A stretch of DNA of 64,000 bases from Fidelibacterota bacterium (lineage in GTDB: Bacteria > Fidelibacterota > Marinisomatia > SCGC-AAA003-L08 > D37C17), in NCBI GenBank assembly GCA_002717625.1, contig PBEF01000004.1:4146-68145 (forward strand), written 5' to 3'. The notes under the pieces are model-generated. The model saw only the letters and a program-made list of their open reading frames with translations. It did no database searches and was not told the DNA's origin. Numbering within the stretch: the first letter of the stretch is position 1; the number at the start of each line of letters is the position of its first letter. Made by a program: the position numbers and the translations under genes. Shown piece after piece: positions 34,947-45,300 of the stretch.

Positions 34947-36528
34947 CTTGAACACAATAACAAATAGTATAAAAAAATTAGATCTGCCTATATCAAAAGA
35001 TGTTAATTTGAAATCTTTTAAAACAAATGATGAATTATTTTATCATTTACACATTAATTTATTTGAAAATAATAAGTTAAATCATATAGATAGATTAGAA
35101 GGATTAAATAGACTAAGGACGCTAACTAAAGGCAATGATAATATATTTTCAAGAGCTCATAATCTCACACTAGCAGGAAAGGTAGAACAAGAACTTGGCA
35201 ACATCAAAAATGCAATAAAAAAATCAACGGATGCATACCAACTATTTGAGTCTATTTATCATAAGAACAAATTAGCAGTAAATGGCTCAATTTTTGCCTA
35301 TTCAACACTATCAAATATTTATTCCAATCTAAATTTGAATAATATTGCTTTAGAATATTTATATAAAGGTCAAAAGATATTACATTTATGTGAGAGCAAC
35401 TATATTCCTACAATAAGAATAAATTTAAATCTAAGTATATGCTATCAATCTTTAAAAAAATATAAAAAATCTCTAAAATATTTAAATGAAATTTATCAAT
35501 TAAGCTCAGAAAAAAAAGACTACCCTACACTTATACCTATTATTATAAATCTAAGTGCTAACTATTTTGCTACAAAAAATTATGATAAATGCTTCACACT
35601 TTGTAAAACTGCATTAAAATATTTAGATAAAATTAATGATGTAAACTACAAACCAACTATATTAAATGATTTAGCAATTTGCTATGAAAAAAAAGCAGAT
35701 TATAAAAAAGCATTATTACTATATGAAGAAGCATTAAATATAAACATAAAATTATCTGCAATAAATAAAATCCCAGATGGACTAATAAAAATTGCAAATA
35801 TTAATTTTATTAAAAAAGATTATAAAGAGGCAATAAAGCACTATAAAAATGTTATAAATAACTATAAACAATTTACTGATCAAATCATGATTGCTTATTT
35901 AGAACTATATAAAATCATGGAAATTAAAAAAGACATTAAAACTGCTTTTAAATACCACAAACTGTATACAGAGGCATTAGAAAAAAGTATAAAGGAAAAA
36001 GAATTATTCTACAATAATGAAAATCAAAATACTGTTTTAAGCTTAGAAGCTTATATAGATAATATTGAAAAAGAAAAAGAAAACTCAAAACTAAAGCTCG
36101 AATTAAATCATAAAAAAAGAGAACTAGTTACAAAAAATATTAAAACATTATCAGAAAATAATTTTTTAACATCTATTATAAATAAACTAAAAGAAGTATC
36201 TCTTAATAACGATTCTAATATTAGGAAAGATATTAATAATACTATAAAATTAATCAATAATAGATTAGATGACACAGTAGACTGGAAACACTTTCTTAAT
36301 ATTTTCGATGAATTAAACCCAGAATTCTTTGATAAATTAAATGGAAATAAAGATAAATTAACAGAGCTTGAAATAAGAGTGTGCGCAATGATAAAATTTG
36401 GATTTAACACAAGAGAAATTGCAAGTATTCTATCTATAACTACAAGAGGTGTTGAACAGCATAGATATAGAATAAAGAAAAAAGTTAAATGCTCTGAAAA
36501 TCTAAGTAATTACCTCTTAAAATTATAA
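34936..36528 (+). CDS. TPR-repeat regulator with C-terminal LuxR-type helix-turn-helix
   Basis: 530 residues. No ATG is available at the start; TTG at 34936 or 34948 would be used, and the gene overlaps the end of the cupredoxin fragment by up to 11 bases. Residues about 45-345 form TPR helices (NLSICYQSLKKYKKSLKYL, NLSANYFATKNYDKCFTLC, NDLAICYEKKADYKKALLLY), then a coiled-coil linker (about 370-410), and a C-terminal LuxR/GerE-like domain: LTELEIRVCAMIKFGFNTRE then GVEQHRYRIKKKV. The layout resembles TPR-HTH regulators common in Bacteroidetes-type bacteria. Unlike those it shows no membrane segment near the linker. Targets unknown. Confidence 0.75.
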   Translation: MKINLNTITNSIKKLDLPISKDVNLKSFKTNDELFYHLHINLFENNKLNHIDRLEGLNRLRTLTKGNDNIFSRAHNLTLAGKVEQELGNIKNAIKKSTDAYQLFESIYHKNKLAVNGSIFAYSTLSNIYSNLNLNNIALEYLYKGQKILHLCESNYIPTIRINLNLSICYQSLKKYKKSLKYLNEIYQLSSEKKDYPTLIPIIINLSANYFATKNYDKCFTLCKTALKYLDKINDVNYKPTILNDLAICYEKKADYKKALLLYEEALNINIKLSAINKIPDGLIKIANINFIKKDYKEAIKHYKNVINNYKQFTDQIMIAYLELYKIMEIKKDIKTAFKYHKLYTEALEKSIKEKELFYNNENQNTVLSLEAYIDNIEKEKENSKLKLELNHKKRELVTKNIKTLSENNFLTSIINKLKEVSLNNDSNIRKDINNTIKLINNRLDDTVDWKHFLNIFDELNPEFFDKLNGNKDKLTELEIRVCAMIKFGFNTREIASILSITTRGVEQHRYRIKKKVKCSENLSNYLLKL

Positions 36529-36597
36529 TAGATTAAAAATAAGGTTTTTTTTAATTCCCTTTGTATATTAAATCTATTAATAAAATAATGATTACAT

Positions 36598-37602
36598 ATG
36601 AATAACACCTTTACAATAAATAAAATATTATTTTTAATCTTATTATCAGGATACATATATAGCCAAAACTGTTGCGAAGCATTAGAAATAGCAGAAAATG
36701 AATGCAATGGGAATACGGGTTGTTATATACCTCAATGCACATCAGATTGTAATTGGGAGCCAATGCAATGTTGGGGATCTACCGGATATTGTTGGTGCGT
36801 AGATGAGGATGGCCTAGAAATTGAAAATACTAGTACCCCATCTTGGCAAGGATTTCCAGATTGTGAAGAACATACAAATGAATGTGAACCAGGGTATCTA
36901 AATATTAATAATCTTTGCTTTCATGAAGGAGATTTCAATGTAATTCAAAAGATGATTGATAATAGTTATGCAAGCGGTATTGATTTAGATTGTAATGGAT
37001 CTCCTTATTGTGGCTCTCCTAATCCATATATGGATTCTAGTGATTCTTGGATGTGGATTGGAGTTGATGGAGAATACTATGAATGGAATGCTAATGAGAA
37101 TGGTGTGGTAGAACCCTTAGAACTTGGAATACAAGAATGGGAAAATGGTAGATTAACTAGTTTAATGTGCGGTGCTTATATATATTGCCAACTATCAGGT
37201 CCAATTCCAGATGAGATTGTAGAATTAACAGAAATAGAAACATTAAGGTTGGAATATAACTATTTAAGCGGTTTTATTCCTGATGGTATTTGTGATTTAG
37301 GAACAAATCATTTAGACTATTTAGCATTTGATCTTTCTGGTAATTCTTTATGTCCCCCATATCCTGAGTGTATAAATACTGATGAAGAATCATATTGGTT
37401 TCAGGATACATTATCATGTAATGAAATTGGCGATTTAAATTCTGATTTCATTATTAATATACAAGATCTTGTAATTATAATTTATTTTATACTTAATCCA
37501 AATTCATATGATTATCAAGATTTAATTATTTCAGATATTAATTCAGATGGTGTTTTAAATGTAACAGATGCTGTTCAGTTAGTTAATATCATATTAAACT
37601 AA
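36598..37602 (+). CDS. Exported protein with thyroglobulin type-1-like domain, leucine-rich segment and dockerin-like tail
   Basis: 334 residues, signal peptide to about residue 22 (YIYSQ). Residues about 25-92 match the thyroglobulin type-1 pattern: NWEPMQCWGSTGYCWCVDED (CWCV at 65-68), then G-x-x-I-x-x-T and G-F-P-DC. This domain is mostly known in animals, where some copies inhibit cysteine proteases. A middle region (about 95-270) has a plant-type leucine-rich segment (LSGPIPDEIVELTEIETLRL, LSGFIPDGICDL). The C-terminus has two dockerin-like loops (GDLNSDFIINIQDLV and SDINSDGVLNVTDAV). Function unknown; a binding or inhibitor role is possible. Confidence 0.72.
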   Translation: MNNTFTINKILFLILLSGYIYSQNCCEALEIAENECNGNTGCYIPQCTSDCNWEPMQCWGSTGYCWCVDEDGLEIENTSTPSWQGFPDCEEHTNECEPGYLNINNLCFHEGDFNVIQKMIDNSYASGIDLDCNGSPYCGSPNPYMDSSDSWMWIGVDGEYYEWNANENGVVEPLELGIQEWENGRLTSLMCGAYIYCQLSGPIPDEIVELTEIETLRLEYNYLSGFIPDGICDLGTNHLDYLAFDLSGNSLCPPYPECINTDEESYWFQDTLSCNEIGDLNSDFIINIQDLVIIIYFILNPNSYDYQDLIISDINSDGVLNVTDAVQLVNIILN

Positions 37603-37668
37603 GCCTTGATTTGTAAAAGGTTGTAAAATCAATACTCTCAAATAAATTAATATTTCTACATTACTAGT

Positions 37669-38847
37669 ATGAAAAATATACTTATTATACTCAATTTTAT
37701 TTTACTTAGTTTCATTTATGCTGAATGCTATGAGTTAAATCAAAGTGACTGCTTATATTGGTCAGATTATTGTGAATGGAATGATGAAACAGGCCAATGC
37801 CAAGAATTTGGTGGCGGCGGTGGTGACGGCGGTGGAAATGGAAATGCTGATGGGCCATATCAATATGCATCCATTTCTGAATCAGATGGGCTTCGGAATG
37901 GTCCTGACTATAGAGATGGTGTAGTGTATTACCCTATTAATGGAAATCCACCATACAAAAGCATAATATTAACACCTGGTTTTGGTGGAGGGAGTTCATC
38001 AATGTCAAACTGGGCAACTTTTTTTGCATCACATGGATTTATTGCAATGGCGATTGGACCAAATGATGAAATTAATGACTCGCATTACCAAAGAGGAGAG
38101 GGCTTATTAGATGGTATCTTAACAATTATTGAAGAAAACAATCGTTTAAATTCTCCTGTTTTTGGACTTATAGATGAAAATACTTTTATAGTATCAGGAT
38201 ATTCTATGGGAGGAGGAGCATCACATGATGCAGCCTTGATTGCGCAGGAAAATGGACTTGATTACATTAAAGCCGTTATTTCATTTAATCCTACTGTCTT
38301 ATTTGAAGATTGTGATTTATGTCCTGCTGATTCTTATGAAGGTGAAATTTTCTGTATATGTTTAGTACCAGAATTAATTAATCATAGTGTTCCTTCTTTA
38401 ATTTTTGCCGGAGAAGTGGAGGTTAATGAATTAAGTGCCTATGAAGGAATGCTTGGACAGGATATATATTCAAATATGCCTGCAACTACAGATAAAATTA
38501 TGTTTGAGGGTGCAGATGAAGGTCATAGCTTTGCAGCTTATCCTTATGGAGAAGTTCAAGAATATACTCTAAATTGGTTAAACTTTCATATTATGAATGA
38601 TACTGGTGCATGTGAATCATTATTACAAATACCTTCTACCTCTTCTGAGTACTTAACTAATATAAGCTGTGAACAACAATCTTTAAATGGAGATGTAAAT
38701 GGAGATACTGTAATAAATATTCAAGATATCATACTAACTGTGAATCTTGTATTAAGCAGTAATTATGATAGCGCTGCCGATCTAAATGACGATACTATTG
38801 TTAATATTCTAGATATTGTTGCAATTGTTAATATGATTTTAAATTAA
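37669..38847 (+). CDS. Exported PETase/cutinase-like alpha/beta hydrolase with dockerin-like tail
   Basis: 392 residues, signal peptide about 1-18. A short Cys/Trp unit (CYELNQSDCLYWSDYCEW) and a glycine-rich linker (about 48-58) precede the catalytic domain. The layout follows the polyesterase family that contains PETase and cutinases: GPY start, GVVYYP, TPGF (oxyanion area), FASHGF, nucleophile Ser179 in GYSMGGG, and His286 in ADEGHSF. Where the family has its catalytic Asp (ENDxIAP-like), the sequence is GEVEVNE, so Glu251 or Glu249 would have to serve. Two dockerin-like loops (NGDVNGDTVINIQDII, ADLNDDTIVNILDIV) end the protein. Polyester or lipid-ester hydrolysis is inferred. Confidence 0.72.
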   Translation: MKNILIILNFILLSFIYAECYELNQSDCLYWSDYCEWNDETGQCQEFGGGGGDGGGNGNADGPYQYASISESDGLRNGPDYRDGVVYYPINGNPPYKSIILTPGFGGGSSSMSNWATFFASHGFIAMAIGPNDEINDSHYQRGEGLLDGILTIIEENNRLNSPVFGLIDENTFIVSGYSMGGGASHDAALIAQENGLDYIKAVISFNPTVLFEDCDLCPADSYEGEIFCICLVPELINHSVPSLIFAGEVEVNELSAYEGMLGQDIYSNMPATTDKIMFEGADEGHSFAAYPYGEVQEYTLNWLNFHIMNDTGACESLLQIPSTSSEYLTNISCEQQSLNGDVNGDTVINIQDIILTVNLVLSSNYDSAADLNDDTIVNILDIVAIVNMILN

Positions 38848-38872
38848 TAATTTTATTTAGAGAATGAATTAT

Positions 38873-39394
38873 TTAATCTTTAAAATCATCAATAATTTCT
38901 TCTAACCACATAACCATAAAATCTTCACAAGTTTCTTCATCATCATTATCATAGTCTAAACCTAAACCTAATAATTTATCATCTTTGTCTAAAGCTCTTG
39001 AGCCTGTAAACTGATAATTATCTCTAGAACATTTACCAATGAGAGAACCTCCATTTTTCATAAATGGCTCAGCTAGCATACCTATTGCATCTAGAAAATT
39101 AGCAGGATAACCTACTTGATCCCCACATCCAAAAAACGCTCCAGTTTTTCCTGAAAAATCAAGTTCCTCAAAATCTGAAAATACAGAATCCCAATCTTCC
39201 TGTAATTCACCTATATGCCATGTAGGACAACCAATTATAATATTATCATATTCAAGAATCTTATCAACATCAGTATCTGCAATATTATGAATATCTACTT
39301 GATGATCGTTCATTTCTAAATATTCTTTCATGAATTCTGTTGCTGTGGTTGTATTATCAGTTGAACTTCCCCAAAAAATACCTATTTTTTTCAT
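38873..39394 (-). CDS. fldA: Long-chain flavodoxin
   Basis: 173 residues, the size of long-chain flavodoxins. The FMN phosphate loop is GSSTDNTTTA (9-18), with further flavin contacts in GCPTWHIGELQEDWD and GCGDQVGYPANF. Flavodoxin replaces ferredoxin as an electron carrier when iron is scarce. The promoter carries tandem Fur-like repeats (39417-39447), in line with iron control. The gene is alone, convergent with the PETase-like hydrolase. Confidence 0.93.
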   Translation of the reverse strand: MKKIGIFWGSSTDNTTTATEFMKEYLEMNDHQVDIHNIADTDVDKILEYDNIIIGCPTWHIGELQEDWDSVFSDFEELDFSGKTGAFFGCGDQVGYPANFLDAIGMLAEPFMKNGGSLIGKCSRDNYQFTGSRALDKDDKLLGLGLDYDNDDEETCEDFMVMWLEEIIDDFKD

Positions 39395-39416
39395 TTTTAT
39401 AACCTTTATTTATTTA

Positions 39417-39447
39417 TGATAATGAGATTCAGTAATGAGATTCAGTA
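39417..39447 (-). promoter_or_regulatory. Tandem Fur-like repeats before flavodoxin
   Basis: AATGAGATTCAGTA occurs twice with a 13-base period (39421 and 39434), and TGATAATGAGATTCA (39417-39431) reads as a degenerate 7-1-7 Fur box. The site begins 23 bases upstream of the flavodoxin ATG. The same CTGAATCTCAT element occurs before hmuS. Confidence 0.5.
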
Positions 39448-39534
39448 TCAAAATTAAATAAAATATTAGAAACAAAAAAGTTTTTTATATAAAAATAAAA
39501 ATTAAATATATGAAGGTTTTAAAGTAAAAATAAA

Positions 39535-41388
39535 CTATAGATTAATTCCAAGTATTGTATTAACAAGCGCAATAATATCTACTACATTTACTACTCCATC
39601 AAGATTAATATCATGAGTGCAAAGCTCATTTTCGCCTATTGCATCAGATAAAAGTATAAGATTAACAGTAGATATAACATCAACCACATTTATTACACCA
39701 TCTTGATTAACATCACCATCAGACTCACAAAGATTTAAAATAGGTTCATTTATATCATAATCCCAACTATTATAGAATACGGGATTTATTGAACCCCAAT
39801 ATATATGTATATTAGGATCAGAGGAATTAATATTTTCATAATGATTAAGCCCATAGGAAGATTCATTATCTCCTCCTTTAATTCCAAATTTACACTCTTG
39901 AGATATTGAAGAATTCTCATCATATGTTAAGATTAAAGTATAAATATGGTCATTAGCTACGACGTCTCCATGAGTACCATCATCCCACATTTTTTTAGAA
40001 GTAGTTCCTTGCAATGCGGACCCCCATTGAGTCCAAATCTCTCCATTTGCAGGTGAAGAAGCAGGGCCATTCATCCATACCCCCCATCTATAAAGGCTAT
40101 CAACATTATCAACATGATAACTTCCCTGTATATCAAATAAAGTATCCCCTGATAATATTTGATAATAGGCTGGACTTAAATCAATAGTCCATCTAACATC
40201 TAAATCCTCACCTATAGAATTAGTATTTTCAAAAAAAGGCATTCTCCTAGAATCAATATTTGAGTCTACAATATCTTCTATTTCTAAAATTTGAGAATTT
40301 AAAGAATTATTAAAGTCAAAAAATCTTCTTTCAGCCAAAACAATATCTTCATTAGAATAATCAAAGTTAAAAAACACTTCTCTATATTCAATATCATCAA
40401 TTATTTTATAGTACTGATAATATAACCCCACCTCTTCAGAAACATAAACTGAATCAATATCTACAACATAATCATAAGAAAATGGAAGTAATTGCAACGT
40501 ATCTATTTTTTCAACTGGCTGAGTTTGTCCATATCCCCATTTAACAATTAACATATCTCCAAGTTCAAATCCATTTTCAGCAATAGCATTTGATACATTA
40601 GTCTTAAAGCTTAAACTCGTTAATAAAGAAGTAAATTCTTCACAATCATCATAAGAATCAAAACAAACCTCGTTAAGATAATAACCAGAAACAGGAGAAA
40701 CAGAAATTGTTCTCTGCAATTGTTCTACGCCGCTAAAATCATTTCCATTAATAAATTTATACTGATAATCAATTCCAGGCTCTAATAATAAAGTCACTGA
40801 ATACACCCCATTATTATCACTATCTTCTTGCAAACTTAAATATTCTGCATCATAAACAGGAATTGGAGATTCATTTTCTAAATCATAACCAAAATTGGTA
40901 AAAGAATCATTAGCGCCCAATAAGCCAACTCCATTTTCTGATATATCTACTTGTTGCATATCAACAGTAAAAGTTACAGGGATTAAAATATTATCTATTT
41001 GCTCACAAGTCTCATTTATCAAATTAAAACAGCTAACATTCAATACAGTATCTTGTTCTTGTACATAAATAGTTCTATTGACTTCTCCTTCAAGTTCATA
41101 ATTAGTTCCATTAACAAATTTATAAGAATAAATGGTATTAGGCTCTAGTAATATTGTGCCTGAAAATACACCAGAAAAGTTATCATCAAATAATTGCATA
41201 TCATTTGGAGACCAAGGATTAATCATAGTACTATCTATATTAAAACCAAAAAATGATTCACTTAAAGAATCAGCTCCAGCTAAATAAACATTCCCTCCTG
41301 AAAGGTATTCTTCTTGCATATCTACATTAAATGTTACAGATACAGGATAAACAATTGATATAAATAATATATATAAAAAAATTGCCAT
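39535..41388 (-). CDS. Exported glucan-binding-like (SusE/SusF-type) protein with dockerin-like tail
   Basis: 617 residues with a short signal peptide (about 1-15). Two clear copies of a beta-sandwich starting V-TF-VDMQ and containing LEPNTIYSYKFVNG or LEPGIDYQYKFINGNDF (about 16-105 and 130-240), and a third diverged copy (about 255-375), resemble the starch-binding-like modules of CBM20/48 type. A region near 390-545 (WGVWMNGPASSPANGEIWTQ, KMWDDGTHGD) is another beta domain. It ends in two dockerin-like loops. It is the last gene of the glucan operon, 2 bases after the PorV-like gene, and probably holds glucan at the surface. Confidence 0.68.
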   Translation of the reverse strand: MAIFLYILFISIVYPVSVTFNVDMQEEYLSGGNVYLAGADSLSESFFGFNIDSTMINPWSPNDMQLFDDNFSGVFSGTILLEPNTIYSYKFVNGTNYELEGEVNRTIYVQEQDTVLNVSCFNLINETCEQIDNILIPVTFTVDMQQVDISENGVGLLGANDSFTNFGYDLENESPIPVYDAEYLSLQEDSDNNGVYSVTLLLEPGIDYQYKFINGNDFSGVEQLQRTISVSPVSGYYLNEVCFDSYDDCEEFTSLLTSLSFKTNVSNAIAENGFELGDMLIVKWGYGQTQPVEKIDTLQLLPFSYDYVVDIDSVYVSEEVGLYYQYYKIIDDIEYREVFFNFDYSNEDIVLAERRFFDFNNSLNSQILEIEDIVDSNIDSRRMPFFENTNSIGEDLDVRWTIDLSPAYYQILSGDTLFDIQGSYHVDNVDSLYRWGVWMNGPASSPANGEIWTQWGSALQGTTSKKMWDDGTHGDVVANDHIYTLILTYDENSSISQECKFGIKGGDNESSYGLNHYENINSSDPNIHIYWGSINPVFYNSWDYDINEPILNLCESDGDVNQDGVINVVDVISTVNLILLSDAIGENELCTHDINLDGVVNVVDIIALVNTILGINL

Positions 41389-41390
41389 AG

Positions 41391-42389
41391 CTATAAGTTA
41401 AAAATAAATTCAAAATATTGCATATAACCAAAAACTCCAAAATCATGATAATTATAATCAATATTTAAATTTTTACCATAAATGTTCCAATAAGTACCTA
41501 CCCCAAATGTCAGACCTTCTTCAGTATTTTTTTTTCCTAATTGTCTATAGCCAACCCTAAAATAGAATCTATCAGTATGGTTAGCTTCAAAACCAATATT
41601 TACATGTTCAACATCATCACTAGGGATAACCCAATCTAAAGAAGTTGTAACTAATAGATTCTTATTCAGCACTAGATCTTTAGATAAACCTATTCTATAA
41701 AAAATAGGTAAGGGATATTCCCCAGTCTCCAAAACACATGGGATATTATCATTATTACCCTGATTATCAGGATCCAGATCGCAACTAAAATATAAATCAT
41801 TTCCCTTTAGCATCATATTCAAACCGACATTAGAAATGCTCATACCAAGCCTATAAGCATTTTTATAATTTTGATATAATACTCCTATATCAAGAGCAAC
41901 AGTAGAAGCTGTCTCATTATAAATAGATTGATTAATATACTTTGCTCCACCACCAACAGAAAATTTATCTGTTAAATTTATGCCATAATATAATGCAATA
42001 GATAAATCATAAGCAGACCAATAATCATCAGTTCCATAAGGTTCATAAATTGTAGTGACTTCTTCTTCTCCGTAATCAAGATAAAATAAATTAGCTCCAA
42101 ACGAACTATTACTATTAAGCTTATTAATATATCCCAAATAATACCATTGAGTATCTACCAACCAATTTGTGTGTAAGATTGATATTTGACTATTAGATAC
42201 TTTAGAAACAGAAGCTGGATTCCAATATAAAGAGCTGGGATCACCAATCATAGAGGTAAAGGCTCCTGCCATCGACATAGGTCTTGCTCCTACACCTATA
42301 CCTAAAAATTGTGCTGAAGTAGTTCCAACTTTTGATTGAGACCCTGTAACAATAGATAATAATAATATAAATATAAATCTAATCTTCAT
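41391..42389 (-). CDS. PorV/PorQ-like outer-membrane beta-barrel protein
   Basis: 332 residues, signal peptide to about residue 18. The opening TTSAQFLGIGVGARPMSMAG and DPSSLYWNPASVS are the hallmark of the PorV/PorQ (UPF0164-like) family of FadL-type barrels. PorV shuttles type IX cargo from the secretion channel to the surface. Here the gene directly follows the one protein in the window with a type-IX-like C-terminal domain (1-base overlap TAATG), which suggests a dedicated pair. The terminal strand ends YFEFIFNL, so it lacks a final aromatic but is barrel-like. Confidence 0.8.
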   Translation of the reverse strand: MKIRFIFILLLSIVTGSQSKVGTTSAQFLGIGVGARPMSMAGAFTSMIGDPSSLYWNPASVSKVSNSQISILHTNWLVDTQWYYLGYINKLNSNSSFGANLFYLDYGEEEVTTIYEPYGTDDYWSAYDLSIALYYGINLTDKFSVGGGAKYINQSIYNETASTVALDIGVLYQNYKNAYRLGMSISNVGLNMMLKGNDLYFSCDLDPDNQGNNDNIPCVLETGEYPLPIFYRIGLSKDLVLNKNLLVTTSLDWVIPSDDVEHVNIGFEANHTDRFYFRVGYRQLGKKNTEEGLTFGVGTYWNIYGKNLNIDYNYHDFGVFGYMQYFEFIFNL

Positions 42390-45300
42390 TATTTAATAAT
42401 TGCTATCTTACCTTTTGTGGATCCTGAAGGAGATTCAAGCACATAAAGATATACACCATAGGCAATATCCATATTTTCATCTGTCTTAAGATTCCAACTT
42501 ACTGAACCATTAAAAATATTTCCATCATGTTTTAATGTTTTAATATGTTGTCCTCTAATATTAAATATTTTTATAATGGCATCATTAGGGACGTTTTGAA
42601 ATTCTATTTTTCTCTCACCTCGCCCACTAGAAATACCAGGGGGCAAGGATGATTCAATTGATGTTGCAGCAATATATGGATTTGGAACAACTCTTACATT
42701 TGATAAATCTACGTAATCAGGAGAATAATGCACTTCAGGAATATATGATTTTAATATAAACTCATCTCCATTCCTAAATGGTTTTTTTGTATAAATATAT
42801 AATGTATCACCTGAACCAAACTCTAAATCAGGTTCTATCATTTGCTGACTTGGGAAATATGAAAAACCTATATTCCAAGTATACAAATCAACATCACCAT
42901 ATTTTTCAATAAGGCCAAGTCTATCTTCATTAGTGATCTGATTATCACTATTTTCATCTTGAAAATAAAAATCAAGTTCATAATTATTTGTAATATCATA
43001 TACTTTAAATCTTGTTGTTAAGCGATTAGAACTTTGTTCAAAATTCAAATCATCATCAAACACAATCATATAATTGTTTGGAGAAGCAAAAGACTTTAAA
43101 CCGGGGTAACTTAAAGTATCAACGGATACATCTAAAATAGATAAAATATCATTATCCATAATTTCAACACCGTCAATAATCCATTTAATACTATCTAATT
43201 CTATATCCCAATCATTATCAAACTCAAGCCTCATTCCATCAAAAACTTCTCCATCTAGCACTTCTTCAATCCATAAAGAGTTACCATCATAATCATCATA
43301 ATCAAGTTCATTATCATCATTAATAAGAGTACCGTCCCAACTAGCACCATTTATATAAGGACTTTTATAAATTGGATAATAATTAAAAACAGCTTGAAAA
43401 CTATTTGGTAACTCTGATATATTGATTTTGATTTCTCCACTTGAAAAATTAATTTCATAAAGATTTTCAGGGACTATTTCATTATTAGAATACTTAAGCT
43501 CAAAGGACTCATCGATAATATTATTTTTTCTCAAATTATAGTAAGTTGTGTCATATACCATCAATTCGAATTCAACAACTATATCATTTAAATTCTCAAT
43601 ATTATAAAAACTTGTAATGGGAATAATCTCATCTCCCGCATCAATAACACCATCTAAATTATTATCAACTAAATCATTTGAAGAGTCCCAAAATTCAACT
43701 AAATATTCATGACCGGATATATCTTCATTATTCACAACATTACAATTAATCATACCTGTTCCAATATCTAAACCTATATTTTCAATGTCAATATCATCAA
43801 CTTCAAAGCCTTGGACAAAAGATGTTGGAGTTACGTACCCTGTATTATTATCAGTAATAATTTCTCCAGTTGGTAATACTGTTATATATTTTGTGTTTTC
43901 AGATGGGAAAGTATGCTGAGGATCTCCTTCATCATATGCAGTAACAGCATAATAGTAAGTTCTACCATTAATTAAATTTGAGTCTATATAGCTATGAACC
44001 AAGCCACTATTATTACCTAAATTAAAAGAAAGTCCACCTGATTGTTGAAAAATTTCATAACTAGGGTAAAATAATGAATCAATATCATCAATTAAATCAA
44101 ATTGAGCTATAGGGGAATAACTTTCTACTATACCATATGCATTTGTAATATTTCTAACATCATTAAAATCAGGATCTGTTGCTCTATAAATTTTATAACC
44201 TTGAAAATCATAATCTAACAATACAGGATCCATCGTTGTTTCAGCTATTCTATCCCAGTATAAATAAGCTTTTGAATCTCCAGGAACAATAGTCAAGTTT
44301 GGTTTAGATGGAGGAGGCGGAAATTGGTAATCATTATCATAAATTTCTTGTACTACATCTTTGTTTCTATCAAGATCAAATTTATTTTCCCCATAAATAA
44401 GAGCTATTGAAAAACGTTCTGTTTGCCCTGGTAAAAGTGGAAAATAACCTGAACCAAAAATAAAATCTCCATCTTCACCAGAAGTAGGCTCTCCATTATT
44501 AATTGATTCAGGAACATCAAAAAAACCAGGAGAAAGTTTATTCCAAAGTTCTTCATCATCGCTTGCTGGATAGGAACCTGAAGGAACAAAATAATCAAAA
44601 CTTGTAAGCCCAATTTGGTCAGATTCATCTGGATCTGTTTGATCAAAATTAGGTTCTCCAGCATCAGGTATTCCATTTCCTTCACTTCCATCTAAATCAA
44701 AAGTATTAGCGATACCATCAGAGCCAACATCATGAACAGAGCTATTCCAATCATTATCATTATCTATTCCATCATCACGCCTCTCATCAATCAAATCAAA
44801 TAAACCAACATCTATAAAACCATCAATATTATTTTCATAAGATAGATAATCAATATATGCCTTTGGGTTAATTAAATCAAAAAGAGTCTCTTCTATTCCT
44901 GTTGATTCATTATAAAATTTTCTTACTTGACGATAATGCAAATAATAATTTTCATCAATCAACCCATCTAAATCATCATCAAGGCCATTAAAAGCATTAT
45001 CATTAATCGAACCATCAATTTCATTTCCTTCATTAAAAATAGACTCACCTACGATAACAACAATTTCTCTTCCTTGAGATATTAATGTAGTGTCTTGATT
45101 AATTTGAACTTTACTTCTATTATAATTTTCATCAATAATAATAACATTATCTCCAATGTTAATGATTTTATCAATAAAATTTTGTTCTCCAAATAAAGGA
45201 GCATTAGATTCAGAATCACCATCATTATCGATTCCATCATAAGGATTACCAGGACTTTCTAAAAAAGCATATCCAACCATACCTACATCACCAACCCAAT

